A stretch of DNA of 56,363 bases from Actinomycetes bacterium (GCA_024227975.1 JAAETV010000163.1:1-56363), one strand, 5' to 3'; shown: positions 6,786 through 16,907, numbered from the stretch's first letter. The notes: generated by a model not told the origin, from the letters alone. Translations and numbers: made by a program.

Positions 6786-9347
6786 GTGTCAATGGATCCT
6801 CACCGCCTGCCCACTGACGTCGTACCCGAGCACTACCAGATCTCGCTCGACCTCGATCTGGAAGCCGAGCGGTTCTCGGGAACGGTGTCCATCACCGCAA
6901 ACGCGACCACACCCGCCGGTGCGGTGGTACTCAATGCCGACGGCTTGACCGTCAGCTCGGTCTCTATCCGCCGCAAGCCCAGCGATGCCGGGTCACCTTG
7001 CGACTACGACCTCGACGCCGAGCTGGAGCGGCTGGGTGTTCACCCCGCCTCCCCCATCGAAGCAGGCCCGTTCGTACTCGATATCGCCTTCGAGGGGGAA
7101 TTCAATGATCATCTCGTCGGCCCGTATCTGAGCCGCTTCACCGACGACGACGGCCGCGAGCTGAAGCTGGCAACGACCCAATTCGAGGCCACCCATGCCC
7201 GCAAGTGCTTCCCCTGCTGGGACGAGCCGTCGTTGAAGGCAACCTTCGCTCTCGATCTGACCATCGACAGCGCCCACGATGCGGTGGCCAACAGCACCGA
7301 GATCGCACGGACCGAGCTGGAAGGCGGGCGTACCAGGATCGACTTCGACACCACCATGGTCATGAGCACCTATCTGGTTGCCTTCGCCGCTGGCCCGCTG
7401 GAGATTACCGACCCCATCGATGTCGACGGAACCCCGATCCGCGTCGTGCACGTGCCGGGCAAGGGTGAGCTGACCAGCTTCGCTCTCGATGTTGCCACCC
7501 ACGCCATGAGGTACTTCGCCGACTACTTCGCTCTTCCATACCCTGGCGACAAGATCGACCTCGTCGCCATTCCCGACTTCGGCTTCGGAGCCATGGAGAA
7601 CCTGGGCTGCATCACGTTTCGTGAGGTCCTACTCCTCATCGACCCGGTCAAAGCCACCCAGAGCGAGCTCCAGCGAGCGGCCGACGTCGTCAACCATGAA
7701 CTGGCCCACATGTGGTTCGGTGACCTCGTCACCATGAAGTGGTGGAACGGGCTCTGGCTCAACGAAGCTTTTGCCACCTTCATGGAGATGAAGTGCACCG
7801 ATGCCTACCAGCCCGAGTGGCAGCGATGGGTCGACTTCAGCCTGGCCCGATCCCAAGCCTTTGACATCGATGCCTTGGCCACCACCCGTCCCATCGAGTT
7901 CACGGTGGTCAGTCCAGAGGATGCCGAGAGCATGTTCGACGTCCTCACCTATGAAAAGGGAGCAGCCGTCGTCCGCATGTTGGAGCAGTATCTCGGCGCC
8001 GACGAGTTCCGAGCCGGCATTCGTCGCTACATGCTCCAACACCGGTACGGCAACGCCGAGACGACCGATCTGTGGGATGCCATCGAGTCCGAGAGCGGAG
8101 AACCGGTCCGTCGCATCATGGATAGCTGGATCTTCCAGGGTGGCTTCCCCCTCGTCTCCGTCAGCCAAGATGGGCCCGAGGTCACCTTCTCCCAGGAGCG
8201 GATGACCTACCGCGGAGGCGACGAGGCCCCAGATGAGCTCTGGGCCGCACCCATCCTGTTCCGCTGGCAGGGTGATGACGGCGACCCCGTGACCGATCGG
8301 GTGCTCGTCGATGAGCAATCGACAACCGTGACGTTGGCGTCAACCCCCGATTGGCTGGTGGCCAACGCCGAATCGACCGGATTCTTGCGGGTGGCCTACG
8401 CCCCGGACCAGCTCGATCGCCTGGCCGATGTTGCCATCGACGAGCTGAGCGCGGTCGAGCGCTACGCCGTGCTCGACGACGCCTACGCCGCCCTCCTAGC
8501 CGGCAGGACCTCATCCATGGCCTTCTTGAACCTGATCGAGGCCATGAGCGGGGAGGGTGATCGGTCCGTCTGGCAGCGTCTGATCGGGGGGCTGCGTCAG
8601 CTCGATCGCCTGGTCGACGGCGAGGCCCAGGAACGACTCCAAGACATCGCCCACGACATCCTCGCTCCCCCTTTGGCCAATCTCGGACTCACCCCCCGAG
8701 ATGACGACGATGCTCGCTCCCGCCAGCTCCGGGGTGATCTGGTGAGGGCGTTGGGCACGGTGGCCAACGATCCCGAGATCCAGGAGGAGGCCAAGCGCAC
8801 GGTGGCCATGGGCCAGCGTGATCCAGAGCTCGTCGACGCCGCCCTGATGGCAGCCTCGGTCGAGATCGTGGCCTCCATCGGCGACGGGGCAGATTTCAAC
8901 GACTATGTCGAGGCCTGGAAGCTGGCCAGCACTCCTCAAGAGGAGATCCGCTATCTCTATGCCCTCAGTGACTTCGGCCATCCAGACCTGGCCCGCCAGG
9001 TCCACCAGTTGATCCTCGATGGCGAGATCCGGACCCAGAATGCACCCTTCCTCCTGGCCCGGGGCCTGAACAACCGCCATCTTGGTCTCCAGACATGGGA
9101 GTTCATCGTCGAGCACTGGAGTGGCCTCAATAGTCTCTTCGCCTCCAGCTCGATCGTGCGCATGCTGTCCGGGATATCAGCTCTCGACCGCTCGGAACAA
9201 GCAGAGGCGACGGCGGCATTCTTCGACGCCAACCCAGTGTCGACCGGGGCCAAGACCTTGTCCCAGTTGTTGGAGAAGCAGCGGATCCATGTCGCCCTCC
9301 GGCAACGGGAAGCAGCTCGTTTCGCCGCCTTCCTCACCGCTTCTTGA
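6786..9347 (+). CDS. pepN: Aminopeptidase N (M1 family zinc metallopeptidase)
   Basis: This cytoplasmic exopeptidase removes N-terminal residues from peptides. The 853-residue length is normal for actinobacterial PepN. The substrate-anchoring GAMEN motif is at residues 268-272. Zinc ligands are in HELAH (304-308), with the third ligand Glu327 in WLNEAFA. The likely transition-state Tyr is near 389 in the LTYEKGAA segment. The N-terminal beta domain and the C-terminal ERAP1-like helical domain are both complete. The start is GTG at 6786, or the ATG two codons later. The stop overlaps the TTG start of the next gene by four bases, implying translational coupling. Confidence 0.95.
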   Translation: MSMDPHRLPTDVVPEHYQISLDLDLEAERFSGTVSITANATTPAGAVVLNADGLTVSSVSIRRKPSDAGSPCDYDLDAELERLGVHPASPIEAGPFVLDIAFEGEFNDHLVGPYLSRFTDDDGRELKLATTQFEATHARKCFPCWDEPSLKATFALDLTIDSAHDAVANSTEIARTELEGGRTRIDFDTTMVMSTYLVAFAAGPLEITDPIDVDGTPIRVVHVPGKGELTSFALDVATHAMRYFADYFALPYPGDKIDLVAIPDFGFGAMENLGCITFREVLLLIDPVKATQSELQRAADVVNHELAHMWFGDLVTMKWWNGLWLNEAFATFMEMKCTDAYQPEWQRWVDFSLARSQAFDIDALATTRPIEFTVVSPEDAESMFDVLTYEKGAAVVRMLEQYLGADEFRAGIRRYMLQHRYGNAETTDLWDAIESESGEPVRRIMDSWIFQGGFPLVSVSQDGPEVTFSQERMTYRGGDEAPDELWAAPILFRWQGDDGDPVTDRVLVDEQSTTVTLASTPDWLVANAESTGFLRVAYAPDQLDRLADVAIDELSAVERYAVLDDAYAALLAGRTSSMAFLNLIEAMSGEGDRSVWQRLIGGLRQLDRLVDGEAQERLQDIAHDILAPPLANLGLTPRDDDDARSRQLRGDLVRALGTVANDPEIQEEAKRTVAMGQRDPELVDAALMAASVEIVASIGDGADFNDYVEAWKLASTPQEEIRYLYALSDFGHPDLARQVHQLILDGEIRTQNAPFLLARGLNNRHLGLQTWEFIVEHWSGLNSLFASSSIVRMLSGISALDRSEQAEATAAFFDANPVSTGAKTLSQLLEKQRIHVALRQREAARFAAFLTAS

Positions 9348-10483
9348 CCATGTTCTTGACCACGCGTCTCCCGTGGACGAGCTCCCCCCTTCAGGTCTGG
9401 GCGGTTGAAGACACCTCGGTCCAGGTCACCTGGGGAAACCTCCCACCGGGTGAGGTCACAGCTTGGGTCGGCGACGCCAGAACCTCGATCGAGCACCGGG
9501 GGGGTCCCGGTGGGCTCGATCTGAAAGATCTCACGCCCGATCGCTCCTACCGAATCGACGTCAGCTGGGTCGGGGGTCGAGGCCAGGTCGAAACCCGCAC
9601 CGTTGCCTCGCCGCCGGGTGAGCTCATGTGCCGCATCGCAACCGTCAGCGACCTCCACCTCGGGGCCCAGAATTGGGGTGCCTCGAAGATGATGGTCGAC
9701 CGCAGCGGCCACGAGGTCCCATTCGCCCTGCGCTGTGCTCAGGCCGCCATCAAGGAAGCGACCGAGTGGGGGGCAGAGCTGCTTCTGATCAAGGGCGACG
9801 CCGCTCATCGCCAACACACTGACAACTTCGCCCTGCTCGGTGACCTCTTGGACAGCATCGACCTGCCGGTCATGCTCATCCCGGGCAACCATGACGTGGA
9901 TGCTCGGGGGAGAGGGATGACACCGAGCAAGGTTGGCGAACGGGGCATTCCCTTCATTCGTGGCGTGGCCTGCCAGGACCTTCCTGGCATCCGGGTCATC
10001 GCCGCCGACACGACGGTTCCTGGTCACGGGGTGGGCTCAGTCGAGCGGGTGGCGGCCGACATCGTCGATCTGGCCAGTCTCGGTTCAGGGCCTTTCCTCC
10101 TCGGCATCCACCATCAGTTGCAGCGTTACCGATTCCCGACCCACTATCCCCTCGGCGTCCGAGGAGACGAAGCGACAGGCCTCCTGGAAGACCTGTCGTG
10201 GACCGGTACGTCCGGCCTGATCACCTCTGGCCATACTCACCGCAACCGGGCCAGGAGCCATGGTTCACTCCTGGTCAGCGAGGTGGCGTCGACCAGGGAC
10301 TGGCCAGGGGTATGGGCCGGCTACGCCGTACACGAGGGCGGGATCCGCCAGGTCGTCCGCCGAACAGCGGCCCCCGATGCCATGGACTGGCACGAATACA
10401 GCCGTCGTGCTCTGCTCGGTATCTGGGAACGTTGGTCTGTAGGGCGTCTCGATCAGCGCTGCTTCGTGCACCGCTGGCTCTGA
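9344..10483 (+). CDS. Calcineurin-like metallophosphoesterase with N-terminal Fn3-like domain
   Basis: This is a predicted two-metal phosphoesterase of unknown substrate. Residues about 15-88 look like a fibronectin-III/purple-phosphatase-type beta domain (TSVQVTWGNLPPGEV). The metallophosphatase motifs follow: DLH at 103-105, GD at 151-152, GNHD at 181-184, HH at 256-257 and GHTH at 296-299, all intact. No signal peptide is visible. The start is a TTG that overlaps the pepN stop. The MFS gene follows four bases later, so all three are likely one transcript. Confidence 0.85.
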   Translation: MTMFLTTRLPWTSSPLQVWAVEDTSVQVTWGNLPPGEVTAWVGDARTSIEHRGGPGGLDLKDLTPDRSYRIDVSWVGGRGQVETRTVASPPGELMCRIATVSDLHLGAQNWGASKMMVDRSGHEVPFALRCAQAAIKEATEWGAELLLIKGDAAHRQHTDNFALLGDLLDSIDLPVMLIPGNHDVDARGRGMTPSKVGERGIPFIRGVACQDLPGIRVIAADTTVPGHGVGSVERVAADIVDLASLGSGPFLLGIHHQLQRYRFPTHYPLGVRGDEATGLLEDLSWTGTSGLITSGHTHRNRARSHGSLLVSEVASTRDWPGVWAGYAVHEGGIRQVVRRTAAPDAMDWHEYSRRALLGIWERWSVGRLDQRCFVHRWL

Positions 10484-10487
10484 CCCC

Positions 10488-11912
10488 ATGACAACCAAGA
10501 GCAGTCTCGCCGAACCGAGCGAGGCCATGGCCCACCCGATCCCCCGACGCTCCTGGTTGACCCTCTGGACCACCTCGCTCGTCGGGTTCATGGTCAGCCT
10601 GGAGATCACCGTCATCGCCTTGGCCCTGCCCGAGATCCGCCTCGCCTTCAACACATCGGCCGAGTCGACCCTGTCATGGATCATCACCGCCTACAACATC
10701 GGACTGGCCGCCCTCCTCCTTGTCGCCGGGTGGGCCGCTGACCGTTTCGGCCGAAAGCGGCTCTTCCTCACCGGGCTGGTGGTATTCGCCATCGGGTCTG
10801 CCCTGGCTGGTGCCGCCCCCAACGTCGGCGTCCTCATCGGAGCCCGCCTGGTGCAGTCGATCGGGGGCGCCATGCAGTTCCCCAGTGGCCTAGCCCTGCT
10901 ACTGGCAGCGTTCCCACCCCAACGCCGCCAGATGGCCATTGGGGTGTGGGGAGCCATGGGGGGCCTGGCGGCCGCCGTCGGTCCACCTCTGGGGGGCTTC
11001 CTGGTGGGAGGTTTCGGCTGGCGCTCGGTGTTCTGGGTCAATGTTCCGATTGCCCTTGCCGCCACCGCCGGTGGCAACCGCTGGCTCACCGAGAGCCGGT
11101 CCGGCGAGATCCCGAGCCGGGTCGACCTGATCTCGATCCCCCTGGGAACAATCGGGGTCGGCTCGATCGTTGCTGGCATCGTCAAGGCCCCTGACTGGGG
11201 CTGGGGCTCGGGTCAGACCATCACCGTCTTCGCCATCGGAGCCGCCCTCATCGCCCTCTTCGTCTACCGGTCGAAGCACCATGAAAGCCCCCTGTTCGAC
11301 CTCGACTTGTTCAAGGCGCGGAGCTATACCCTCGGCAATCTGGGGTCGGTCTGTTTCGTCGTCGCCTTCTTCGCCTACTTCGTGCCCCTCCCCACCTTCA
11401 TCCAGCAGATCTGGGGTTGGTCGGTGCTGGAGACGGGCCTCATCCTGATTCCGGGTCCCCTCCTGGCTGCCCTTCTGTCTCCGGTGAGCGGCCGTCTGGC
11501 CGATCGGTTCGGGGTGGCCCCCGTCCTGACCATCGGAGGGGTGGCGGGAGCGGCGTCGATGACCCTTCACCTGCTCCTGACCGGGATCGAGCCAGCCGCC
11601 CTCCAGGGGATGGTCCTGCCAGGAACCGTGCTCGGGATCTCAGCTGGATTCAGTTTCGCCATGCTGGTCGGAGCAACCATGCAGGACGTAGCTCCCGGCC
11701 AGTTTGCCATGGCCGGTGCCGGGCGCACGACAGTGTTCCAACTGTCCATCGCCATGGCCATAGCCGTCGGCGTTGCCATCATCGGCCGCCCAGCAGGGGC
11801 AGCCGATCATCTCGACGCCATCCGGGTGGTGTGGCTGTTGGCTCTGGTTCTCTTCGTCTCCCAGGCCGTGATATTCGGTGTGCTGTTTCCAGCCCCTTCA
11901 TCGACACGTTGA
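10488..11912 (+). CDS. MFS exporter, DHA2 (14-helix) family
   Basis: This 474-residue membrane protein has about fourteen hydrophobic segments. The MFS motif A region follows helix 2 (GWAADRFGRKRLF) and a motif C-like glycine-rich helix follows (GGLAAAVGPPLGGFLVGG). This matches the EmrB/QacA-type drug:proton antiporters. The substrate cannot be told from sequence. It starts four bases after the phosphoesterase stop and is probably expressed with pepN and the phosphoesterase. No TetR-type repressor is adjacent. Confidence 0.9.
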   Translation: MTTKSSLAEPSEAMAHPIPRRSWLTLWTTSLVGFMVSLEITVIALALPEIRLAFNTSAESTLSWIITAYNIGLAALLLVAGWAADRFGRKRLFLTGLVVFAIGSALAGAAPNVGVLIGARLVQSIGGAMQFPSGLALLLAAFPPQRRQMAIGVWGAMGGLAAAVGPPLGGFLVGGFGWRSVFWVNVPIALAATAGGNRWLTESRSGEIPSRVDLISIPLGTIGVGSIVAGIVKAPDWGWGSGQTITVFAIGAALIALFVYRSKHHESPLFDLDLFKARSYTLGNLGSVCFVVAFFAYFVPLPTFIQQIWGWSVLETGLILIPGPLLAALLSPVSGRLADRFGVAPVLTIGGVAGAASMTLHLLLTGIEPAALQGMVLPGTVLGISAGFSFAMLVGATMQDVAPGQFAMAGAGRTTVFQLSIAMAIAVGVAIIGRPAGAADHLDAIRVVWLLALVLFVSQAVIFGVLFPAPSSTR

Positions 11913-11998
11913 CCTGGTTGCTCAGGCGAATATCTGCTAAGCCGTGACAGTCAGGCGTGTGCGACGCCTTTCACATCTGCTGAGTCTGAGAGGTCACC

Positions 11999-13096
11999 AT
12001 GAAAGCTGCTGTGCTCAACGAGATCCCGGGCGATCTGATCATCGAAGACATCTCGGTCGACAAGCCAGGACCGGGAGAAGTATTACTTCAGACGGCCAAC
12101 GCCGGGTTGTGTCACAGCGACCTCCACTTCATGGACGGCCAGTGGAGCCGGCTGCCTTTGCCAGCAGTCATGGGCCACGAATCGGCGGGCATCGTCCAAG
12201 CCGTCGGCGACGGGGTCGACTATGTCAAGCCCGGTGACCACGTAATCACCTGCTTGAGTATCTTCTGCGGTCACTGTGAGCACTGCCTCACCGGTCACCC
12301 CAACCGCTGCCAGAACCAGGCCGCCACCTCTCGAGCCAAGGGAGCACCCCCCCGTCTCAATCGGGGTGATACCCCGGTCGGTCAGTTCGCCCGTCTCGGC
12401 GGCTTCGCCGAGGAGATGCTGGTGCATGAGAATGCGGTGGTGAAGATCCGTGAGGACATGCCCCTCGACAAGGCCGCCCTGATCGGCTGTGGGGTTACCA
12501 CCGGGGTCGGTGCCGTGTTCAAGACGGCCAAGATCGAAGCCGGGACCACCGTCTGTGTCGTTGGGGCCGGAGGTATCGGCCTCTCCGCTATCCAGGGGGC
12601 CCGGATCGCCGGTGCCAGCCGGATCATCGCCGTCGATCTCGGGTCGGCCAAGCTCGAGACCGCACAGGTCTGTGGGGCTACCGATGTGATCGACGCCAGC
12701 GAGACCGACGATGTGGTCAGCGCCGTTCGGGAGATGACAGGAGGCGGGGTCGACTACGCCTTCGAGGCCATCGGCCGCAAGGAGACCGTCGAGCAGGTGT
12801 GGAAGATGAGTCGCTTGGGTGGTACTTCGGTCGTGATCGGCATGATGCCGTTCGGCCAGAACATCGAGATCCCGGGCTATGAGATCTTCATGCTGGAGAA
12901 GACCCTCAAGGGCTCGAACATGGGCTCGAATGCGTTCCGGGTCGACATGCCCCGCTACTGCGACATGTACCTCGATGGCCGGCTCAAGCTCGACGAGATG
13001 ATCTCCCATCACATGCCGCTGGAGGACATCAACGAAGGCTATGAGCTGATGCGGACCGGGGCCTCGAACCGGGCCGTCATCGATTTCGACTCCTGA
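11999..13096 (+). CDS. Zinc-dependent alcohol dehydrogenase, class III-like
   Basis: This NAD-dependent medium-chain dehydrogenase has 365 residues. The catalytic zinc Cys lies near residue 38 in GLCHSD, followed by GHE near 60. The structural-zinc lobe is complete with four Cys (CGHCEHC, then NRC). The Rossmann motif GAGGIGLSAIQG lies near 180. The sequence resembles the Rxyl_3153/formaldehyde-dehydrogenase-like group of actinobacteria. The ATG is preceded by GAGAGG-like bases (GAGAGGTCACC). It stands alone on its strand with an 86-bp gap before it, and the substrate is unknown. Confidence 0.9.
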   Translation: MKAAVLNEIPGDLIIEDISVDKPGPGEVLLQTANAGLCHSDLHFMDGQWSRLPLPAVMGHESAGIVQAVGDGVDYVKPGDHVITCLSIFCGHCEHCLTGHPNRCQNQAATSRAKGAPPRLNRGDTPVGQFARLGGFAEEMLVHENAVVKIREDMPLDKAALIGCGVTTGVGAVFKTAKIEAGTTVCVVGAGGIGLSAIQGARIAGASRIIAVDLGSAKLETAQVCGATDVIDASETDDVVSAVREMTGGGVDYAFEAIGRKETVEQVWKMSRLGGTSVVIGMMPFGQNIEIPGYEIFMLEKTLKGSNMGSNAFRVDMPRYCDMYLDGRLKLDEMISHHMPLEDINEGYELMRTGASNRAVIDFDS

Positions 13097-13209
13097 CCCC
13101 ACCTTGGCCGCTATCAGGTCACGGCCACTGAAATCATTCAGAATCTGGGAACTGGTGTACGACCCTCGTCGTTGAGCCTCTAGGAGCAGAGGCAATCGAG
13201 GAGGGTGTC

Positions 13210-13716
13210 GTGTTCATCGTGATCGGAAGCATGGGTGTCACCTTGTTGGTGTTCGCCCTGCTGTTCGACGATCTCCTCGACGGCATCATCCCCGAGAATC
13301 CTTGGCTGTCGACGACGGCCATTGCCACCTTCCTCACTGCCTTCGGGTTCGGGACCTACCTGATCGATTCGACGACAGCACTGCCGAGCGGAGTGGCCGC
13401 CGCTGGAGGTTTGGGCGTCGGCGTGGGATTCGGCTTCGTGGCCTTTCGCTGGAGCCGTTCGTTGGCCAATATGGCCACCGACGCCACCCCGACTGTTTCC
13501 GACCTCGTCGGCTGCCGAGGCCGGGTGGTGACCCCCATCGCGCCGGGCTCGACGGGGGAAGCCATAGTCCAGTTGGCCGGCCAGCCAGTCAAGATCACGG
13601 CTGTGGCCAGCGACAACCAAGGCGATGAGATCGGCCTTGGCACCGAGATCGTCGTGGTGCAGGCTCTCTCTCCCAGCCGGGTCGAGGTCACCACGGCCGA
13701 GATGTTCTGGCACTGA
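13210..13716 (+). CDS. NfeD-like membrane protein paired with flotillin
   Basis: This 168-residue protein has three or four hydrophobic segments in the first 85 residues. A soluble OB-fold-like domain follows (LVGCRGRVVTPIAPGSTGEAIVQLAG), which is the NfeD C-terminal pattern. NfeD proteins typically sit beside flotillin/stomatin genes and help organise membrane microdomains, and the flotillin gene starts 58 bp downstream. The GTG start at 13210 is preceded by GAGGAGG. A 6-bp hairpin (GCCTCT with AGAGGC, 13176-13193) lies just before the ribosome site. Confidence 0.85.
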   Translation: MFIVIGSMGVTLLVFALLFDDLLDGIIPENPWLSTTAIATFLTAFGFGTYLIDSTTALPSGVAAAGGLGVGVGFGFVAFRWSRSLANMATDATPTVSDLVGCRGRVVTPIAPGSTGEAIVQLAGQPVKITAVASDNQGDEIGLGTEIVVVQALSPSRVEVTTAEMFWH

Positions 13717-13774
13717 CCGCCGCCCCCTTCGCCTCCGCCAACCCAGTTCCCCCCGAGAAAGGAAACCCAATACT

Positions 13775-15268
13775 GTGCCCACCCTGCTCATTGCTCTCGG
13801 AGGTCCCATCATCCTCCTGGCCATCGTCGGCCTCATCGTCTTGTCGCGCTTCAAGGTGGCTGGTCCCAACGAGGCATTCATCATCACCGGCCGCAAGGGG
13901 AAGGCAGTCACCAACCAGCAGACGGGAGCTGTCAGCACCGACCTCTCGGGCCAGAAGGTCGTTATGGGGGCCAGCACCTTCGTGCTGCCGGTCGTCCAGA
14001 AGCTCGCCGTACTCGATCTGTCGTCTCGCCAAATCGCGGTGGCGGTCGGCTCAGCAGTCTCGGCCCAAGGGATTCGCTGCTCCCTCGAAGGGGTAGCCGT
14101 GGTGAAGGTCGGGGGAACCGAAGACGCCATCCGGGCGGCGGCCCAGCGCTTCCTTGGCCAGCAAGACGAGATCGAGCACTTCACCCAGGAGGTACTGGCT
14201 GGCTCGCTGAGAGCCATCGTCGGTCGGCTCTCGGTTGAAGAGATCGTCAAGGACAGGGCGGCCTTTGCCCGCGAGGTGGCTGAGGAGGCCGAGTCGTCGC
14301 TGACCAACCAGGGGCTGGTGCTCGACACCTTCCAGCTGCAAGACATCAAGACTGAGGGCAGCTACCTCCATGACCTTGGTCGACCAGAGGCGGCCAGGGC
14401 CGAGAAGGAGGCGGCCATCGCCGAGGCTGTGGCCCGGCGCGAGGCCGAGCAGGCACGACTCAAGGCGGAAGAGGAGGTGGCGATCGCCAACCGTGAGCTG
14501 GCCCTTCGTCAGGCCTCGATCAAGGCCGAGACCGACGCCGCACTAGCCGAAGCCGAGGCCTCAGGGCCGATCGCCAAGGCGGCCCGGGACCAGGAAGTGA
14601 TCGCGGCCCAGGAGAAGGTAGCCGAGCGTCAAGCTCAGCTGAAGGAGAGGGAGTTGGACACCGAGATCCGCAAGCCAGCGGATGCCCAGCGCTACGCGGT
14701 CGAGCAAGGAGCAGCGGCCAACAAGAACCGATCGATCCTGGAGGCAGAAGCCCACCGCCAAGCCACGATCGCAGCCGCCGAGGCCCAGGCTGAGGAGTCC
14801 CGATTGGTCGGGGCAGGTGAGCGTCAGCGCCGTGAGGAGTTGGCCAAGGCAGCCGAGATCGAGGGGCGGGCTCAGGGCGAGGGCGAGAAGTCTCGCCGCG
14901 AAGCGGTAGCCGCCGCCGTGCGAGCTGAAGGTGATGCCGAGGCTTCAGCCATACTGGCTCGAGGCCAAGCCGAAGCCGAAGCAATGACGAAGAAGGCCGA
15001 TGCCTATGAGCAGTACGGCCATGCGGCCATCGTGGATCTGCTGGCCACTGTGCTTCCCGATGTCATCCGTGAAGCTTCGGCTCCCATGGCTGGGATCGAC
15101 AAGCTGACCGTCATCTCCACCGACGGCGCCTCCGATCTCACCAGGTCGGTGGCCAGCAACGTCGCTCAAGGCATGGAGCTTGCCTCCGACGTCCTCGGTG
15201 TCGACATGGCCACCCTGTTCAACCAGTTGGCCAGCCGGCCGGGTTCAGCGGCCTCGGTCGGGAGCTGA
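13775..15268 (+). CDS. floT: Flotillin (SPFH-domain membrane scaffold)
   Basis: The chosen GTG at 13775 follows an AGAAAGGAAA ribosome site and gives 497 residues. The upstream open frame belongs to the shadow of the NfeD gene. A single N-terminal membrane segment (residues 3-25) is followed by an SPFH domain (PNEAFIITGRKG, then LDLSSRQIAV). A long Glu/Ala/Lys/Arg-rich coiled coil from about 190 to 430 contains the repeated EA dipeptides of flotillins. A short C-terminal domain ends the protein. Flotillins scaffold membrane microdomains and oligomerise through the coiled coil. Together with the NfeD-like gene it forms the usual pair. Confidence 0.92.
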   Translation: MPTLLIALGGPIILLAIVGLIVLSRFKVAGPNEAFIITGRKGKAVTNQQTGAVSTDLSGQKVVMGASTFVLPVVQKLAVLDLSSRQIAVAVGSAVSAQGIRCSLEGVAVVKVGGTEDAIRAAAQRFLGQQDEIEHFTQEVLAGSLRAIVGRLSVEEIVKDRAAFAREVAEEAESSLTNQGLVLDTFQLQDIKTEGSYLHDLGRPEAARAEKEAAIAEAVARREAEQARLKAEEEVAIANRELALRQASIKAETDAALAEAEASGPIAKAARDQEVIAAQEKVAERQAQLKERELDTEIRKPADAQRYAVEQGAAANKNRSILEAEAHRQATIAAAEAQAEESRLVGAGERQRREELAKAAEIEGRAQGEGEKSRREAVAAAVRAEGDAEASAILARGQAEAEAMTKKADAYEQYGHAAIVDLLATVLPDVIREASAPMAGIDKLTVISTDGASDLTRSVASNVAQGMELASDVLGVDMATLFNQLASRPGSAASVGS

Positions 15269-16042
15269 TCAGCTTCCGGCGCGACTGGCCTGGGGCAGGG
15301 TCGGAGGGCCAGCGAAGGCCTGGGCGATCCCGATCCACTCCTCAGCCAGCGCTCCTTCGGCCTCGAGCCCGGTGTCAGCCGGGTGGCGCCGCTGGGTGGC
15401 AACGAGACAGAAGTCGAGAGCTGAGCCGGTCACCCGGTTCTCCGCATTCTCGGGACCCCACGTCCATACCTCTCCCGAGGGTGCTGTCAACTCCACCCGG
15501 ATATCGCCGGCTGGGATCTCTTGGCCCCGGTTCACATAGCTCCAGCCTCGGGTGCTGACCCCGATGTGGGCCACGTGGCGGATCCGCTCAGAGGGGGGCC
15601 AAGGGGCGCCAACGGCATCGGCAACATCCAAGCCGTGCGACCAGGTCTCCATCAGGCGAGCCGTTGCGAACGACAGGGTGCTCATGTCAGGCCCGAACCA
15701 GGCGATCCGATCCTTGGGCCCGCGACCACGGAAAGCATCGAGCATCTTGGTCCGCTCCTGGCGCCACCAGGCCAACACCTCTGCTCCCGTCTTGCCGGTC
15801 TTGTCGCCGAAGACTCCCTCGAAGCCCTTGGTCGCCATATCGGCTTTGGCCTGCTGGAAGCGGTCGGGGTCGGTGACGGCCAGACGGGCGGCCATGTCAG
15901 CTTGGATGAGGTGAACGACGGTGTCGGCCACATCCCATCCCTCAGCTGCAGTGTCGAGGGCCCACTGGTCTTCGGTCAACGTCGCCACGATCGCATCGAG
16001 TGCGTCGTGTTCGCTTGCCAGGTCGTTGCAGATCTGTTCCAC
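15269..16042 (-). CDS. DinB/MDMPI-type metal-binding protein, TIGR03084 family
   Basis: From the GTG at 16042 the product is 257 residues, starting VEQICNDLASEHDALDAIV. This matches the mycothiol-dependent maleylpyruvate isomerase-like (DinB fold) proteins of actinobacteria. Metal-ligand candidates are His in TVVHLIQAD near residue 43 and His in ETWSHGLDVADA near 150. The C-terminal half is the small domain seen in this family. The true activity is unknown for most members; thiol-dependent detoxification is the usual guess. The frame stays open further upstream but lacks family similarity there. It is divergent from the M50B gene and convergent with flotillin, with no gap. Confidence 0.8.
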   Translation of the reverse strand: MEQICNDLASEHDALDAIVATLTEDQWALDTAAEGWDVADTVVHLIQADMAARLAVTDPDRFQQAKADMATKGFEGVFGDKTGKTGAEVLAWWRQERTKMLDAFRGRGPKDRIAWFGPDMSTLSFATARLMETWSHGLDVADAVGAPWPPSERIRHVAHIGVSTRGWSYVNRGQEIPAGDIRVELTAPSGEVWTWGPENAENRVTGSALDFCLVATQRRHPADTGLEAEGALAEEWIGIAQAFAGPPTLPQASRAGS

Positions 16043-16120
16043 AGCGTGATGGTAGATCAGGGGGCGTGTCGTCGTCCCATTGACGACCGACCCCGTCGAG
16101 AGCCAACTACTCTTGGGCCG

Positions 16121-16876
16121 GTGATTGACGGGGACGGTTGGTCGGAGACCTTGACGGGGACGGTGGCGGATCTCAGCGAAGGGCAGCTGATACGGGTGTT
16201 CTGGGCTGCCGTTGTCCTGAGCTTGGTCGTGCCCCGTATCCCATACGGGCGCCTCCTCCTCTACCCGTTCGCCCTGCTCGGTACTTGGGCCCACGAGATG
16301 GGCCATGGGGTTACGGCCTTGCTGGCTGGTGGGTCGTTCCGCCGTCTCGAGATCCATCGCAACCTCGATGGGCTGGCCTGGTCAAGCGGGGTCGGGCCCT
16401 TCGGTCGAGCCGTGGTCGCCGCCGGCGGCTTGCTGGCACCAGCGGTTGCAGGGGGGATGGTGATCGTGCTGGGGGCCCGAGAATCGACGGCCCCCTGGAT
16501 ACTGGCCGGTCTGGCGGTGGCGGTGCTGGCCTCGGTCGTACTCTTCGTCCGCAATGCCTTCGGCTGGATCGCCCTCACCCTGACGGGGCTCGTCCTGATC
16601 CCTGCGGCCTGGCTGGTGCCCGAAGTGGTCCGGGTGTTCATCGCACAGCTCGTCGGCATCCAGTTCTGCGTAGCCAGCTGGGGCAGCCTCAACTACATGT
16701 TCACCAAGAACTTCCATCGCAACGACGGCACCTTGACCGACTCCGACACCCAAACGATCGCCAACGTCTTGTTGCTCCCCTACTGGTTCTGGGGAGGTCT
16801 CATCGCTGCGCTGTCGCTGCTGATCCTGGCCGGATCGTTCTACCTGGCCTGGATCTACCCCAACGGCACACTCTGA
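16121..16876 (+). CDS. M50B-type membrane metallopeptidase
   Basis: This is a predicted integral membrane zinc protease of 251 residues with about six hydrophobic segments. The HEMGH motif lies near residue 52 (GTWAHEMGHGVTALLAGG) and gives the zinc ligands. The family (peptidase_M50B) is common in actinobacteria without known targets. GTG at 16121 is used as start; a TTG or GTG a few codons inside is also possible because the ribosome site is weak. It is divergent from the DinB-type gene with 78 bp between them. Confidence 0.8.
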   Translation: MIDGDGWSETLTGTVADLSEGQLIRVFWAAVVLSLVVPRIPYGRLLLYPFALLGTWAHEMGHGVTALLAGGSFRRLEIHRNLDGLAWSSGVGPFGRAVVAAGGLLAPAVAGGMVIVLGARESTAPWILAGLAVAVLASVVLFVRNAFGWIALTLTGLVLIPAAWLVPEVVRVFIAQLVGIQFCVASWGSLNYMFTKNFHRNDGTLTDSDTQTIANVLLLPYWFWGGLIAALSLLILAGSFYLAWIYPNGTL

Positions 16877-16907
16877 GGGGCCAGAGCAGTCAGAACCCCT
16901 ACAGCTC